A stretch of 64,000 nt of DNA, from assembly GCA_024280895.1 (NCBI GenBank), contig JAJRPI010000086.1, positions 1 through 64,000 of the forward strand, written 5' to 3'. Shown here one piece after another: positions 18,022-28,200 of this stretch. Source of the DNA: Alphaproteobacteria bacterium (GTDB lineage Bacteria; Pseudomonadota; Alphaproteobacteria; Rhizobiales; JAKIUO01). The notes under the pieces are model-generated. The model saw only the letters and a program-made list of their open reading frames with translations. It was not told where the DNA came from and did not search any database. Position numbers and translations under genes: made by a program. The stretch's first letter is position 1. Each line of letters opens with the position of its first letter.

Positions 18022-20346
18022 ATGAATTTGAAGATTACCAACCAGACCGTATCTGGTCTCAAGGTCGGAGGAGTGTTTTCGCGCATGCGAATGTTTGCAC
18101 ACTTGTGCCTTGCTATAGGTATACTCGCTTCAGTTGCCCTGCTAGCTTCGCCGTCTCATGCTCAGCAAAATCCTCTGCTCGATCCCTCCCTGAATTCCAA
18201 TCCAGATGCCCCCATGCTTCTGCAAGCGGACGAGTTGATCTATGATAATAAAAACAACAAAGTACGTGCTCAGGGCAATGTGGAAGTTTTTTACAACAAG
18301 CACACTCTTCTAGCCGACCAGATTATCTATGACCGTAACGAGAATGTTTTGATTGCTGAAGGCAATGTGAGGATCAAGGAGCCTGGTGGTGCCATCATCA
18401 AGGCGGATCGTATACGCCTCACCGATGACTTCCGTGAAGGTTTTATCAATTCTCTGAAAATCCGCACCAGTGAAGATGCGACCATTACCGCTGATCGGGC
18501 AACGCGCGTTGCCGGTAATACGACGATCTTTGAAAATGGATCTTTTACCCCGTGTAAAATCTGTGAAAAGCATCCTGAAAAAGCGCCAATCTGGCGGATC
18601 AAAGCCGAGCGGGTCATACACGACAAGAATGCAAAGACCATTGAATATGAAAATGCGGTCTTCGAATTTCTCGGTGTACCGGTCGCTTATGTGCCTTATT
18701 TCAAACATGCCGACCCCAGCAAGAAACGGCAATCTGGATTCTTGACCCCGTCCGCCTCCTACTCAGGTGATCTGGGTTATATTCTTGAGACCCCTTATTT
18801 CATTGCCTTGGCTCAAAACTATGACGTAACGGTCACGCCAGTTGTGACCACAATCGCTGGTCAGATGTTGAAGAGCGAATGGCGTCACCGTCTGGCCAAC
18901 GGTTCATACACCATCGATCTTGCAGGTGCCTATGATGATACCCCGGATATTGACACACCTAATGATCGCAAATTCAGGGGCAGTATTGTCACCAAAGGCA
19001 ATTTTCAGCTCGGCAGCTTCTGGAATTTTGGATGGGATGCAACTCTCGAAACTGATGATCAGTTCCGCCGCTTCTATAAGCTTGATGACGTCAAAGCGAC
19101 TGACCGCGTTTCGCAAGTCTATCTAACAGGTCAGAGCGAACGCAACCATCTGGCGGTAAGGACTTATAGGTTTGGTGGTCTCGTTCAAGACGATACCGCT
19201 GATTCAAACTCCTGGGTGCATCCGGTTGTAGACTATAATTATATTTTGAACAGCCCTATTCTTGGTGGTGAATTGAGTTTCAATGCAAATGCTGTCTCCC
19301 TGACGCGTGATAGTACCCCCACTTTGAATGATGGTTGGAGAAAAGTTGCGACAAATTCAAATCGGGTGAGCGCAGATCTTGGCTGGCGACGTGAATTGGT
19401 TGATCGTATGGGGCAGGTCTTCACACCCTTTGCGCAGGCACGTGGTGATATCTATCATTATACCGATGCCGATGCTGACAATGCGGAGAATACTGAAACC
19501 AGAGGAACAGCACTAGCTGGCCTTGAATATCGCTATCCATTTATCGCTAATTTGGGCCGCGGCACGCATATTATTGAGCCCATAGGTCAGATTATTTATC
19601 GTCCGGACAATAAAAAACTGCAAAACAGACTGCCAAATGAAGATGCTCAAAGTCTCGTCTTTGACGACACTCTCTTGTTCAACAGCAATAAATTCTCTGG
19701 CTATGATCGACTTGAAACAGGCACCCGAGCCAATGTGGGGCTGCGCTATACCGTTAACCTCCCTGATGGCGGCAATGTGCGTACCGTGTTTGGCCAAAGC
19801 TATCAGTTGTACGGTGCCAATCCTTTCAAGGAAGCAGAAGCCAGCGGACTTGATACCACTCGCTCTGACTATGTCGCGGGTTTCTATTTTGAACCCTCTT
19901 CAAATTTTGGTCTCATAGCGCAGGCGCGGTTTGATCAAGATAATTTTGAACTCAGACGTACAGACATTCATTCCTGGATGAGTTATGGACCGTTCTCGGC
20001 AAGTGCTAACTATGTCAAGCAAACACCAAAACTTGGTATCGACCAACTTGATCCTAATAATTTGATCGGTGAGGAAATTTCTGGTGTCGCTGGTATCAAG
20101 CTCAGCCAGGACTGGTCATTGACTGGTAAACTTCGATATGACCTTGAAGAATCACAAGTTGATCGCCACGGTGCTGGTCTGACTTATGCCGATGAGTGTT
20201 TCTTGTTTGGTGTCAATTATGACCATACAACGCCGGTTGATGGAGCTGTTGATTCAGATACAACCATTTCTTTCAGATTTGAATTCAAGCATTTGGGCGG
20301 AGCTGAAACGTCGACGGATGTAAGTGACTTGGTTTCCGACAAATAA
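18022..20346 (+). CDS. lptD: LPS-assembly protein LptD (outer membrane)
   Basis: A protein of 774 aa. An N-terminal signal sequence (hydrophobic core near residues 26-42, cleavage likely after SHA) precedes an OstA/LptA-like beta-jellyroll (ADELIYDNKNNKVRAQGNVE). A long C-terminal beta-barrel follows, full of alternating aromatic strands. A CKIC pair lies near residue 180, as in many alphaproteobacterial LptD, and a further cysteine sits near the C-terminus (YADECFLFG). LptD with LptE inserts LPS into the outer leaflet. Its place before surA fits, since SurA chaperones LptD folding. Confidence 0.93.
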   Translation: MNLKITNQTVSGLKVGGVFSRMRMFAHLCLAIGILASVALLASPSHAQQNPLLDPSLNSNPDAPMLLQADELIYDNKNNKVRAQGNVEVFYNKHTLLADQIIYDRNENVLIAEGNVRIKEPGGAIIKADRIRLTDDFREGFINSLKIRTSEDATITADRATRVAGNTTIFENGSFTPCKICEKHPEKAPIWRIKAERVIHDKNAKTIEYENAVFEFLGVPVAYVPYFKHADPSKKRQSGFLTPSASYSGDLGYILETPYFIALAQNYDVTVTPVVTTIAGQMLKSEWRHRLANGSYTIDLAGAYDDTPDIDTPNDRKFRGSIVTKGNFQLGSFWNFGWDATLETDDQFRRFYKLDDVKATDRVSQVYLTGQSERNHLAVRTYRFGGLVQDDTADSNSWVHPVVDYNYILNSPILGGELSFNANAVSLTRDSTPTLNDGWRKVATNSNRVSADLGWRRELVDRMGQVFTPFAQARGDIYHYTDADADNAENTETRGTALAGLEYRYPFIANLGRGTHIIEPIGQIIYRPDNKKLQNRLPNEDAQSLVFDDTLLFNSNKFSGYDRLETGTRANVGLRYTVNLPDGGNVRTVFGQSYQLYGANPFKEAEASGLDTTRSDYVAGFYFEPSSNFGLIAQARFDQDNFELRRTDIHSWMSYGPFSASANYVKQTPKLGIDQLDPNNLIGEEISGVAGIKLSQDWSLTGKLRYDLEESQVDRHGAGLTYADECFLFGVNYDHTTPVDGAVDSDTTISFRFEFKHLGGAETSTDVSDLVSDK

Positions 20347-20533
20347 TAGAGCACGTTCCGGCCATATTTTCTGAATAGATATTATTGAGTCTCGAGAATT
20401 TTCTTGGTCTCGATTGCTATTCGATCAAAGCCTGTTCAAATAGAATCATTGTGGTTTCCTATTTTTATAGTCTGAAGGATAGATCATCATTAATTCGCTG
20501 CGTCACTGCAATGAACAGGTCTGAAATATCACT

Positions 20534-21652
20534 ATGATCATACGCTTTACTAAATCTGCTTTGAGTTGCTTTAGCGCTATCTTGTTAGCTTCGCTTGCCA
20601 TAGGCATTCCGGCTATGGCGCAAAACACGACATCCATCGTCGCCCTGGTCAATGATGAGCCTATTTCAAATCACGATATCAATATGAGAATCAAGCTGTA
20701 TCTCGCCAATTCCAAAGAGATGCGTACACGCCTGCAGAAGAAGCTAAAGAGTGAAAGCACGAAAAAAAAATGGCGTAAATTGATCGATGAATATCGCCCC
20801 CAAAGCCGGGCTGAAGCAGCCGATTTGCAAAAGAAACTGGTCAAAAGTATCAAGGCAGAAGTTCAGGCTTCCATGAAGGGAAAACTGAAAAAGAAAATTC
20901 TCAAGGAACTTGTCGACGAACGAATTCAATTGCAACAGGCCAACAAGCTGGGAGTAGCGCTAACAGACGAAGATCTGGACGCGCGACTGGAAAGTATTGC
21001 CAAAAGAAACAAGAACACGAAGACCGGAAAACCTCTGACTAGAGTTGAGTTTACGAAATCTCTTCGGAGTATGGGCATTCCTATTCGCGAGTTTAGAAGT
21101 CGCATGAAGGCGAAAAGCTCGTGGATACGCGTTGTCAGACGTAAGTTCCAATATCAAATCACTATTGGTGACCAAGATGTTGATCGCCTGATCGATACCC
21201 AAAGCGATTCCACCATAAAGATGAAAACAGTATATAAAATCCAACGTATCAGATTATCACTGGCATCGAGTGCCAGCGAAGTAAACAAGGCACGGCGTCT
21301 GGTGAAAGCAGACCAGTTGAGACAGTCCATTACCTCTTGCAAGCAGCTGCAAAAAGCAGTGGGGCGCATTGACGGAGCTTCGCTTAAGTCGCTTGGCACA
21401 AAGCCTGCGGACACGTTCCCCCATACAATGCGTAGCTATCTAAATAATACCAAGGATGGCCACTTAACACCCGCGACTTTGACCTCATCTGGTGTCGAAC
21501 TTTATGCTGTATGTGAACGCAAGAAGCGTAGAATTGCTGACAAGACCAAACGGCGGGCTGTGAAGGAAAAATTGCGCCAGGAGGAATTCCAGATTCTGGC
21601 GCGCAGACACCTGCAAGATCTGAGGCAAGACGCTTCCATTGAATATAGATAG
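20534..21652 (+). CDS. surA: SurA-like periplasmic chaperone / peptidyl-prolyl isomerase with a basic insertion
   Basis: A protein of 372 aa with a signal peptide (cleavage near AMA-QN), then the SurA N-terminal signature IVALVNDEPISNHDINMRI. Between about residues 50 and 115 there is an unusually Lys/Arg-rich helical stretch (LQKKLKSESTKKKWRKL, MKGKLKKKILKEL). A single parvulin-like region near 230-335 has weak conservation of the catalytic residues. The neighbours (lptD upstream, pdxA and rsmA downstream) are the classic surA setting. It should escort outer-membrane barrels; isomerase activity is uncertain. Confidence 0.85.
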   Translation: MIIRFTKSALSCFSAILLASLAIGIPAMAQNTTSIVALVNDEPISNHDINMRIKLYLANSKEMRTRLQKKLKSESTKKKWRKLIDEYRPQSRAEAADLQKKLVKSIKAEVQASMKGKLKKKILKELVDERIQLQQANKLGVALTDEDLDARLESIAKRNKNTKTGKPLTRVEFTKSLRSMGIPIREFRSRMKAKSSWIRVVRRKFQYQITIGDQDVDRLIDTQSDSTIKMKTVYKIQRIRLSLASSASEVNKARRLVKADQLRQSITSCKQLQKAVGRIDGASLKSLGTKPADTFPHTMRSYLNNTKDGHLTPATLTSSGVELYAVCERKKRRIADKTKRRAVKEKLRQEEFQILARRHLQDLRQDASIEYR

Positions 21653-21660
21653 ATCCATCT

Positions 21661-22722
21661 ATGTCGTCATCTCAATTTCAAAAACCTGCTCTTCCTATTG
21701 CGCTGACGATGGGAGATCCAGCCGGCATTGGCCCCGAAATAACGGCTCTTGCTTGGAAGCAGCGTCAGCATCATGGTTTGTCGCCCTTTTTTGTACTCTC
21801 TCGTAAATCACTATTTAGCAAGCTTGCAAGCCTTGATGGCTTCAAAATCCCGCTTGCCACGATCAGCTCGCCTGCCCAAGCTACTGAAGTGTTTTCAAAC
21901 GCTTTGCCAATATTGGAGCTTCCTCAAGAAGTTGTCGCAATGGCTGGCAAACCGGACCCTTCAAATGCTGACATGATCATTTTTTCTATTTCGCAAGCCG
22001 TTGATCTGGTCAAAAAGGGCGAGGCCGCGAGCGTTGTGACTAACCCTATCAACAAGCATGTGCTCTATGAGGCAGGGTTTGAGTTCCCCGGCCATACCGA
22101 ATATCTTGCAAAACTTGCTGAACAATGGGGCAAACAGGCTGTGCGACCAGTGATGATGTTGGCTTCAAAACAATTGCGAACCGTACCGCTGACTATTCAC
22201 ATACCGCTTTCAAAGGTTGCCGAACATCTAACGGGAGCTTTGATCAAGGAAACTGCACGCATCATTTCAAATGACCTGATCCGGTATTTTGGCTTGAAAT
22301 CCCCACGGATTTCCGTCGCGGGATTAAACCCGCACGCCGGAGAAAATGGCGCCATGGGTACGGCGGAAATGGACATAATAGAGCCAGCTATTAGCACCCT
22401 GAAAGCAGAAGGGATCAATATTTCTGGTCCCCATCCTGCTGATACTTTGTTCCATGCCGCAGCGCGGAAAACCTATGATGTGGTTATTGGCATGTATCAT
22501 GACCAGGCTCTCATACCCATTAAAACCCTCAGTTTTGACGAGGGAGTCAATACCACCCTTGGGCTACCCTTCGTGAGAACGTCGCCGGACCATGGTACCG
22601 CTTATGATATTGCGGGTAAGGGTTTGGCCAGGCCAACAAGTTTGATTGAAGCCTTGAAGCTTGCTAGTGAAATGTCGCGCCAGTCTCAGATTTTTGATAA
22701 CGCCACGGAGCGCGCGGAATGA
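21661..22722 (+). CDS. pdxA: 4-hydroxythreonine-4-phosphate dehydrogenase
   Basis: A protein of 353 aa that oxidises 4-phosphohydroxy-L-threonine in DXP-dependent pyridoxal phosphate synthesis. [12 protein letters not shown] is the N-terminal family signature. Metal-binding histidines are in [21 protein letters not shown] and the region of [13 protein letters not shown]. It starts 9 bases after the surA stop and overlaps rsmA by 4 bases (ATGA). The start is the ATG at 21661. Confidence 0.95.
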   Translation: MSSSQFQKPALPIALTMGDPAGIGPEITALAWKQRQHHGLSPFFVLSRKSLFSKLASLDGFKIPLATISSPAQATEVFSNALPILELPQEVVAMAGKPDPSNADMIIFSISQAVDLVKKGEAASVVTNPINKHVLYEAGFEFPGHTEYLAKLAEQWGKQAVRPVMMLASKQLRTVPLTIHIPLSKVAEHLTGALIKETARIISNDLIRYFGLKSPRISVAGLNPHAGENGAMGTAEMDIIEPAISTLKAEGINISGPHPADTLFHAAARKTYDVVIGMYHDQALIPIKTLSFDEGVNTTLGLPFVRTSPDHGTAYDIAGKGLARPTSLIEALKLASEMSRQSQIFDNATERAE

Positions 22723-23567
22723 TAGATGATCTGCCCCCATTGCGGGACGTCATTCGCACACACGATCTGGCAGCACGCAAATCATTGGGTCAAAATTTTC
22801 TGCTCGACTTGAACCTCACGGCCCGAATCGCCCGTTTTGCTGGACCGTTGGAACAAAGCACGGTGGTTGAAATTGGACCAGGTCCAGGTGGACTGACCCG
22901 TGCGCTTTTAAGCGCTGGCGCAGCCAAACTTATCGCCATTGAGCGCGATGCTCGCTGTTTGCCGGCTCTGCAAGAAGTTTGCGACCATTATCCCGGCAGA
23001 CTTGAGGTGCATAATAGCGATGCTCTGACCTTTGATTACAAGCCGTTGAGTACCTATGAGAACGTCAAAATCGTCGCTAATCTACCCTATAATATTGCCA
23101 CTAAATTGCTCATTGACTGGTTACGTGTGCCCCAATGGCCGCCCTTTTATCAGTCCATGACATTGATGTTTCAAAAAGAAGTAGCTTTGCGTATTTGCGC
23201 TGATTTTGGTTCCAAAGCCTATGGCCGTCTTGCTGTTATTTCACAATGGCGCACTCATCCCGAAATCGCTATGAAGCTCCCTGCCCGTGCTTTTACTCCG
23301 CCGCCAAAAGTTGATTCAGCCGTTGTTCATTTCACGCCTATCGATCCTATCGGTGAAGAATGTAGGCTGGAGGATCTGGAAGTCGTGAGTGCCGCCGCAT
23401 TTGGGCAAAGACGAAAAATGCTCCGCAGTTCGTTGAAGCAGATCAGTAAAACACCTATTGAGCTGTTGAAACAAGCTGGCATAGAGCCAGAAAAACGCGC
23501 AGAGCAATTATCGATTGTGGAGTTCACTAGGCTCGCACGGGCATTTGGTGATTCGCGAGCAATTTAA
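22719..23567 (+). CDS. rsmA: 16S rRNA dimethyladenosine transferase RsmA/KsgA
   Basis: A protein of 282 aa that dimethylates the two adjacent adenosines near the 3' end of 16S rRNA. SAM-binding motifs: [10 protein letters not shown], motif [16 protein letters not shown], an acidic motif II (AIERDARC), and the catalytic [11 protein letters not shown]. The C-terminal helical domain includes [13 protein letters not shown]. It overlaps pdxA by four bases and ends 12 bases before the convergent gmk. Confidence 0.95.
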   Translation: MIDDLPPLRDVIRTHDLAARKSLGQNFLLDLNLTARIARFAGPLEQSTVVEIGPGPGGLTRALLSAGAAKLIAIERDARCLPALQEVCDHYPGRLEVHNSDALTFDYKPLSTYENVKIVANLPYNIATKLLIDWLRVPQWPPFYQSMTLMFQKEVALRICADFGSKAYGRLAVISQWRTHPEIAMKLPARAFTPPPKVDSAVVHFTPIDPIGEECRLEDLEVVSAAAFGQRRKMLRSSLKQISKTPIELLKQAGIEPEKRAEQLSIVEFTRLARAFGDSRAI

Positions 23568-23579
23568 ATGATCATACTC

Positions 23580-24224
23580 CTAGAGACTTTTCAGCATATC
23601 ATCGACAAAATCTTGCAAAAATAGCATGCGTTGCCTTTGTGCGCGCTCGGCGATGAGGATGGCATTGATCTCCTCTTGTGCTTTGTCCAGATCATCATTG
23701 ATGATGATATAGTCATATTCCGGCCAGTGGCTGATCTCGTCGGCGGCTTGCGACATGCGTTGGGCGACCACTTGGGTGGTGTCCGTGCCGCGCCCACTTA
23801 GGCGCTCGCCCAAGGCCTTGGCGGAAGGTGGTAAAATAAACACCCGGCACAGCTCATCACCGCATGTTTGCGATAGTTGCGAAGCGCCCTGCCAATCAAC
23901 ATCAAACAAGATGTCTTTGCCTTTTTCCAAAAGCTTTTCCACCGGACCTTTTGGAGTGCCGTATTGGTTACCAAAGACACTGGCAGATTCCAGCAATTCG
24001 CCATCGGCTTGCATTTTATCGAATTCATCATTCGAGATAAAAAAATAGTCCTCGCCATGGGTCTCACCGGTACGCGGTTTGCGAGTGGTGACAGAAACGG
24101 ACATCATAAGATCACGATGAGCTTTGAGCAGTCCATCGCACAATGTTGTTTTGCCAGCTCCAGAGGGCGATGAGACAACCAGCATCACTCCGCGGCGGTC
24201 CTTTTTGGTGTTCTCTTTATTCAA
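23580..24224 (-). CDS. gmk: guanylate kinase
   Basis: A protein of 214 aa that phosphorylates GMP to GDP. The P-loop is SSPSGAGKTTLC, and the GMP-binding region includes VTTRKPRTGETHGEDYFF. The lid and the C-terminal helix are complete. The start (ATG 24224) overlaps the end of yicC by 8 bases, so the two are probably co-transcribed with the upstream fab/mltG genes on this strand. Confidence 0.95.
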   Translation of the reverse strand: MNKENTKKDRRGVMLVVSSPSGAGKTTLCDGLLKAHRDLMMSVSVTTRKPRTGETHGEDYFFISNDEFDKMQADGELLESASVFGNQYGTPKGPVEKLLEKGKDILFDVDWQGASQLSQTCGDELCRVFILPPSAKALGERLSGRGTDTTQVVAQRMSQAADEISHWPEYDYIIINDDLDKAQEEINAILIAERAQRQRMLFLQDFVDDMLKSL

Positions 24225-25104
24225 TATTCTGGACCTGTTCTTTCATCTGATCAATGACCGTTTTTAACTCAAGGCCAGCATTTGTTACGTCAATTGCAGT
24301 TGATTTTGAACAGATTGTATTGGCTTCTCGGTTAAATTCCTGCGTCAGGAAGTCAAATTTGCGGCCCACCGCCCCGTCGACAAGTAGCAGCTCGCGAGCT
24401 GAAACAATATGAGCTTTGAGTCTGACGACTTCTTCTTCAAGATCGGCTTTCGTGGCCAGTAAAACTGCTTCTTGATGTAGGCGTTCCTGACTTAGCCCAG
24501 TATCGGTATCAAGTAATTTTTTCACCTGTTCATGCAGGCGTGCCTGAATGGCCTCAACCGATCTAGCTTTCGAATTTTCGATGATCGCGAGATGAATTTC
24601 GATTTGCTCAATATGCGAAGATATGGCCTCAAACAAATGCTGGCCTTCGTCGTTCCGTGCCTTGACGACATTGTCCATCGCGATATTCAAGCTGGCAAGA
24701 AGCGCTTCTTCAAGCTCTGCAAGCTCAGTTGGGCTGTGATCTGGTTCAACGACCTCTAAGACACCGCGCAATGCCAGGATGCCATCAATGCTAGGCTGGC
24801 CCGCATCTACAAACATCTCGGCTTTACGGATGGCTCTTGCCACCTGTTTGAGACCGTTCTCGTTGATCTTGATCTCTTGATTGCCGGTTATGCGATCGAC
24901 TTTCAGGGTGAGGTTGCAGTTGCCCCTAATGATGTTTTTAGAAACCAGAGAACGCGCTTGTGCTTCAAGTTTATCGTAACCAGGTGGCAGGCGCATACGG
25001 ATATCGCGCCCTCGGCCATTGACGGTACGGATTTCCCAATACCAGTTATAGCGCCCAATGGCCCCATCATCTCTCGCAAAACCAGTCATGCTTTTGACAG
25101 CCAT
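24217..25104 (-). CDS. yicC: YicC family endoribonuclease
   Basis: A protein of 295 aa. The N-terminal signature is KSMTGFAR, and the C-terminal block EEVVRLKAHIVSARELL with FLTQEFNREANTICSKS matches the YicC/DUF1732 family, described as a manganese-dependent endoribonuclease. I start it at the ATG at 25104, which places MTGFAR at the family's usual position; the frame is open upstream to 25209. yicC directly before gmk is a widely conserved pair. Confidence 0.92.
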   Translation of the reverse strand: MAVKSMTGFARDDGAIGRYNWYWEIRTVNGRGRDIRMRLPPGYDKLEAQARSLVSKNIIRGNCNLTLKVDRITGNQEIKINENGLKQVARAIRKAEMFVDAGQPSIDGILALRGVLEVVEPDHSPTELAELEEALLASLNIAMDNVVKARNDEGQHLFEAISSHIEQIEIHLAIIENSKARSVEAIQARLHEQVKKLLDTDTGLSQERLHQEAVLLATKADLEEEVVRLKAHIVSARELLLVDGAVGRKFDFLTQEFNREANTICSKSTAIDVTNAGLELKTVIDQMKEQVQNIE

Positions 25105-25224
25105 AGTGTTTTGAAACCTTTGGAATCGAACAAAAACGCGTTTGTTCGGGCACAATTGCACAAATTGAAGGGGCTTGCCAAATCGAGGATTGGCAATGGT
25201 GGAAAACACAATAAACTTAGGAGA

Positions 25225-26595
25225 CTAGCGTGGTTTGCGGGTTGGTAACGGGATATTGTTGCCCCAGCCATTGGCGCTTTTGGCTTTTGTTGGTGTTTGA
25301 GCGCTCACGGTCAGTCCTGGAATGGGTTTTTCCATTTCTTTTGGGGAGGGTTTTTGTTTATTCTCTAAAGCGGCAAGGCGTGCCTGTTCTGCTTCTTTGC
25401 GTTTTTTGTCGGCCCGGCGCTTTGCTTCGATTTTGCGCCATTTGCGCACATTATTATTGTGACCTTTGATGGTCGGCGCAAAGGCATGCCCACCGGTCCC
25501 GTCCGCGACAAAATACAGATCCTTTGTATCGGCTGGATCTAGAACAGCTTCGATCGCTTTACGGCCGGGATTGGCGATAGGTGTCGGTGGCAGACCATTG
25601 ATCTGGTACGTGTTGTAGCCGGTTTTCTTGGCCATCTCACTGCGCCGCAAAGGATGTCCCAGTTTACCTTTGCCACCTACCAGCCCATAAATAATGGTGG
25701 GATCTGATTGCAATTTCATACCTTTGCGCAACCGATTGACAAATACACCGGCAACCCGTTTGCGCTCGCCCGCGTGCCCTGTTTCCTTCTCCACGATGGA
25801 GGCCAGAATGAGCGCTTCTCTGGTTGTTTTAAATGGCAGGTTCTTTTGACGGCTGGGCCACAGCTTGTTGATATATTTTTCTTGCGCTGCTGCCATTGTC
25901 GCTAGCAGCTCCCGTCGGTTGGCTCCTTCTGAAAACTGGAATGTGTCAGGCATCAAGCTGCCTTCTGGTGGAATGGCATCAATACTGCCAGCCAATTGGG
26001 GATGAGCCTTTAGTGCATTGACGACCTGCTCACTGGTCCAGCCTTCTGGCAAAGTCACTTGATAAAAAATTGCTTTGCCTTTTACCAGGATATTCAAGAC
26101 ATCTTGCATACTGGCGCCCTTCGGGATTGCGTATTTTCCAGCTTTCAATTTTTTTGAGGTTTTGCTGGCAACAGCATGCAACGCAAAAATACGCCGGTTA
26201 CTGATAATGCCGTCCTTTTGTAATCGCGAAGAGATTGCATTCAGCCCCTGTCCTTTGCCGACTGTGAACAAAACCTCTTTGCCCAAAGGACCCGGTTTGT
26301 CGACTTGCAGACGTGTAAACATGTAAAAGCCAGCGATGCCAATGGCGGCAAAGAAGGTCAGGCTCATTAACATCTGCATCAGTTTGAGAGTGCGACTGCG
26401 TTTCTTTTTGGTTTTTAGAAACTCTTGCGGTGGTTCTGATTGCACTATAACGGGTTCGAATTGCTGCGGCTCAGGGACTGGCTGAGCGTGCGGATCCTGG
26501 ACGTGAGATTGAGGAGGCATTTGCCAGTCACGCTGCTGCGGCGGTGGGCCTGGTTGGGTGCCTGGCGGTCGGCCATTGTTCGAATGATCAGTCAT
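25225..26595 (-). CDS. mltG: endolytic murein transglycosylase MltG
   Basis: A protein of 456 aa, longer than the enterobacterial form (about 340). A Pro/Gln-rich cytoplasmic N-terminus (about 60 residues) precedes one membrane helix (SLTFFAAIGIAGFYMF). A LysM-like subdomain follows, then the YceG catalytic domain with the active glutamate in SIVEKETG and the family block YNTYQINGLPPTPIANPGR. The C-terminal 80 residues are Lys/Glu-rich and appear unstructured. It cleaves nascent glycan strands and sets their length. The fab-mltG-yicC-gmk order is typical. Confidence 0.93.
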   Translation of the reverse strand: MTDHSNNGRPPGTQPGPPPQQRDWQMPPQSHVQDPHAQPVPEPQQFEPVIVQSEPPQEFLKTKKKRSRTLKLMQMLMSLTFFAAIGIAGFYMFTRLQVDKPGPLGKEVLFTVGKGQGLNAISSRLQKDGIISNRRIFALHAVASKTSKKLKAGKYAIPKGASMQDVLNILVKGKAIFYQVTLPEGWTSEQVVNALKAHPQLAGSIDAIPPEGSLMPDTFQFSEGANRRELLATMAAAQEKYINKLWPSRQKNLPFKTTREALILASIVEKETGHAGERKRVAGVFVNRLRKGMKLQSDPTIIYGLVGGKGKLGHPLRRSEMAKKTGYNTYQINGLPPTPIANPGRKAIEAVLDPADTKDLYFVADGTGGHAFAPTIKGHNNNVRKWRKIEAKRRADKKRKEAEQARLAALENKQKPSPKEMEKPIPGLTVSAQTPTKAKSANGWGNNIPLPTRKPR

Positions 26596-26795
26596 TGGTT
26601 AGATCGTGGTTCCCAGATCAGCTGGTTGGACCACTCAGGCCTCGCTGAGTTTCAGTTCAATAATTCTTACACTATGCCCTACAACGTATCATGGAATATG
26701 GCCAAAGCGTGAGTGAATTGGCTAGGGTGGTAAAAGCAACTCTTTGGACGTTGCATAATTTCAACGATTCGTAGCGCAAAAGTGCTCCCAAGAGC

Positions 26796-28061
26796 CTAGT
26801 CCTCAATATTTCGAATGATTATAGAGGCGTTGGTACCACCAAAACCAAAGGAATTACTAAGTACAGTATTTATTTGCATGGGTTTTTTGGTGTGTGGCAC
26901 CAGATCAATGCTGGTTTCTACCGATGGATTGTCCAGATTAAGCGTTGGCGGAGCGACATTATCGCGAATGGCAAGTGCTGAGAACACGGCTTCAACTGCC
27001 CCTGCTGCGCCAAGCAAATGGCCAATGGCGGATTTCGTCGAAGACATTGTGAGATCGCTTGCAGCATCGCCAAATACACGTTCAACAGCTCCGAGTTCGA
27101 TTTCATCCCCCATGGGCGTTGATGTACCGTGGGCGTTCACATGATCGATATCCGATGGTTTGATATTGGCGCGCTTGATCGCGGCTTGCATACAGCGATA
27201 GGCACCGTCTCCGCTGGCGGCCGGAGCGGTAATATGAAAGGCGTCGCCCGAAAGCCCGTAGCCAATGATCTCACCATAGATCGTGGCACCGCGCGCTTTT
27301 GCATGTTCCAACTCTTCAAGAACCATGGCTCCTGCGCCTTCACCCATAACAAAACCATCGCGCCCTTCATCATAGGGGCGCGAAGCTTTTTCTGGACTAT
27401 CATTATAGCCTTTTGAGAGGGCCTTTGCCGAGGCGAAGCCTGCGATCGCGAGGCGACAAATCGGTGATTCAGTACCGCCAGCGACCATCACATCGGCATC
27501 ATCAAGGGCAATTAATCTTGCAGCATCGCCAATGGCATGTGTGCCTGTTGAGCACGCGGTGACAACGGCATGATTGGGACCTTTGAGACCATGTTTGATG
27601 GAGATGTAGCCACCAGCCAGATTGATTAAGCGTCCAGGAATAAAGAACGGGCTAACACGGCGCGGTCCTTTTTCTTCCAATAGCAAAGAGGTGCTGGCAA
27701 TGCCTTGCAGCCCACCGATCCCTGAACCAACGAGGACGCCAGCGCGAACGGCTTCTTCTTCATTGGCTGGCTGCCATTTGGAATCACTGATCGCCTGATC
27801 GGCAGCAGCGATGGCATAGATGATAAAATCATCTACTTTTCGCTGGTCCTTTTTGGGCATCCAGTCGTCAGGATTGAAAGTGCCATTGGTGCCATCACCC
27901 CTTGGAATAACGCCGCCGATCTGACATGACAGATCATCAACCTTAAATTCATCGATGCGCTTGATACCGGTTTCACCCGCTAGCAGGCGCTGCCATGTTT
28001 CGCTGACGCCGCACGCCAGAGGGGTAACAAGACCAAGACCAGTAATAACGACTCGACGCAT
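26796..28061 (-). CDS. fabF: beta-ketoacyl-ACP synthase II
   Basis: A protein of 421 aa that condenses malonyl-ACP with acyl-ACP. The active cysteine is in VTACSTGTHAIGD. The two catalytic histidines are in VNAHGTSTPMGD and SAIGHLLGAAGA. The N-terminus MRRVVITGLGLVTPLA is standard. I chose the ATG at 28061, preceded at good distance by AAGGA; a GTG (28079) and an ATG (28070) just upstream are in frame. It is encoded after acpP in a fabD-fabG-acpP-fabF cluster read leftward. Confidence 0.96.
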   Translation of the reverse strand: MRRVVITGLGLVTPLACGVSETWQRLLAGETGIKRIDEFKVDDLSCQIGGVIPRGDGTNGTFNPDDWMPKKDQRKVDDFIIYAIAAADQAISDSKWQPANEEEAVRAGVLVGSGIGGLQGIASTSLLLEEKGPRRVSPFFIPGRLINLAGGYISIKHGLKGPNHAVVTACSTGTHAIGDAARLIALDDADVMVAGGTESPICRLAIAGFASAKALSKGYNDSPEKASRPYDEGRDGFVMGEGAGAMVLEELEHAKARGATIYGEIIGYGLSGDAFHITAPAASGDGAYRCMQAAIKRANIKPSDIDHVNAHGTSTPMGDEIELGAVERVFGDAASDLTMSSTKSAIGHLLGAAGAVEAVFSALAIRDNVAPPTLNLDNPSVETSIDLVPHTKKPMQINTVLSNSFGFGGTNASIIIRNIED

Positions 28062-28124
28062 TGGAACCATCCTTTGCACTCAATGGATGTGGCAATATAT
28101 TTAGGGATTTTGGCAAGTAGTGGA

Positions 28125-28173
28125 ACGTAAACACCTAAGGGTCACCCAAATGGTTTTCCAACGGTGTTTACGT
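28125..28173 (-). terminator. 11-bp intercistronic hairpin between acpP and fabF
   Basis: ACGTAAACACC (28125-28135) and GGTGTTTACGT (28163-28173) are perfect inverted repeats, 27 bases apart. They lie between the acpP stop and the fabF start. The loop itself contains GGGTGACCC on the reverse strand. No long T-run follows in the direction of transcription, so it may be a partial terminator, an RNase-processing site or an mRNA 3'-end protector rather than a full stop. It could explain how more ACP than FabF is made from one operon. Confidence 0.5.
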
Positions 28174-28200
28174 GTTTATTCTACTCGAAATATAAAAACG

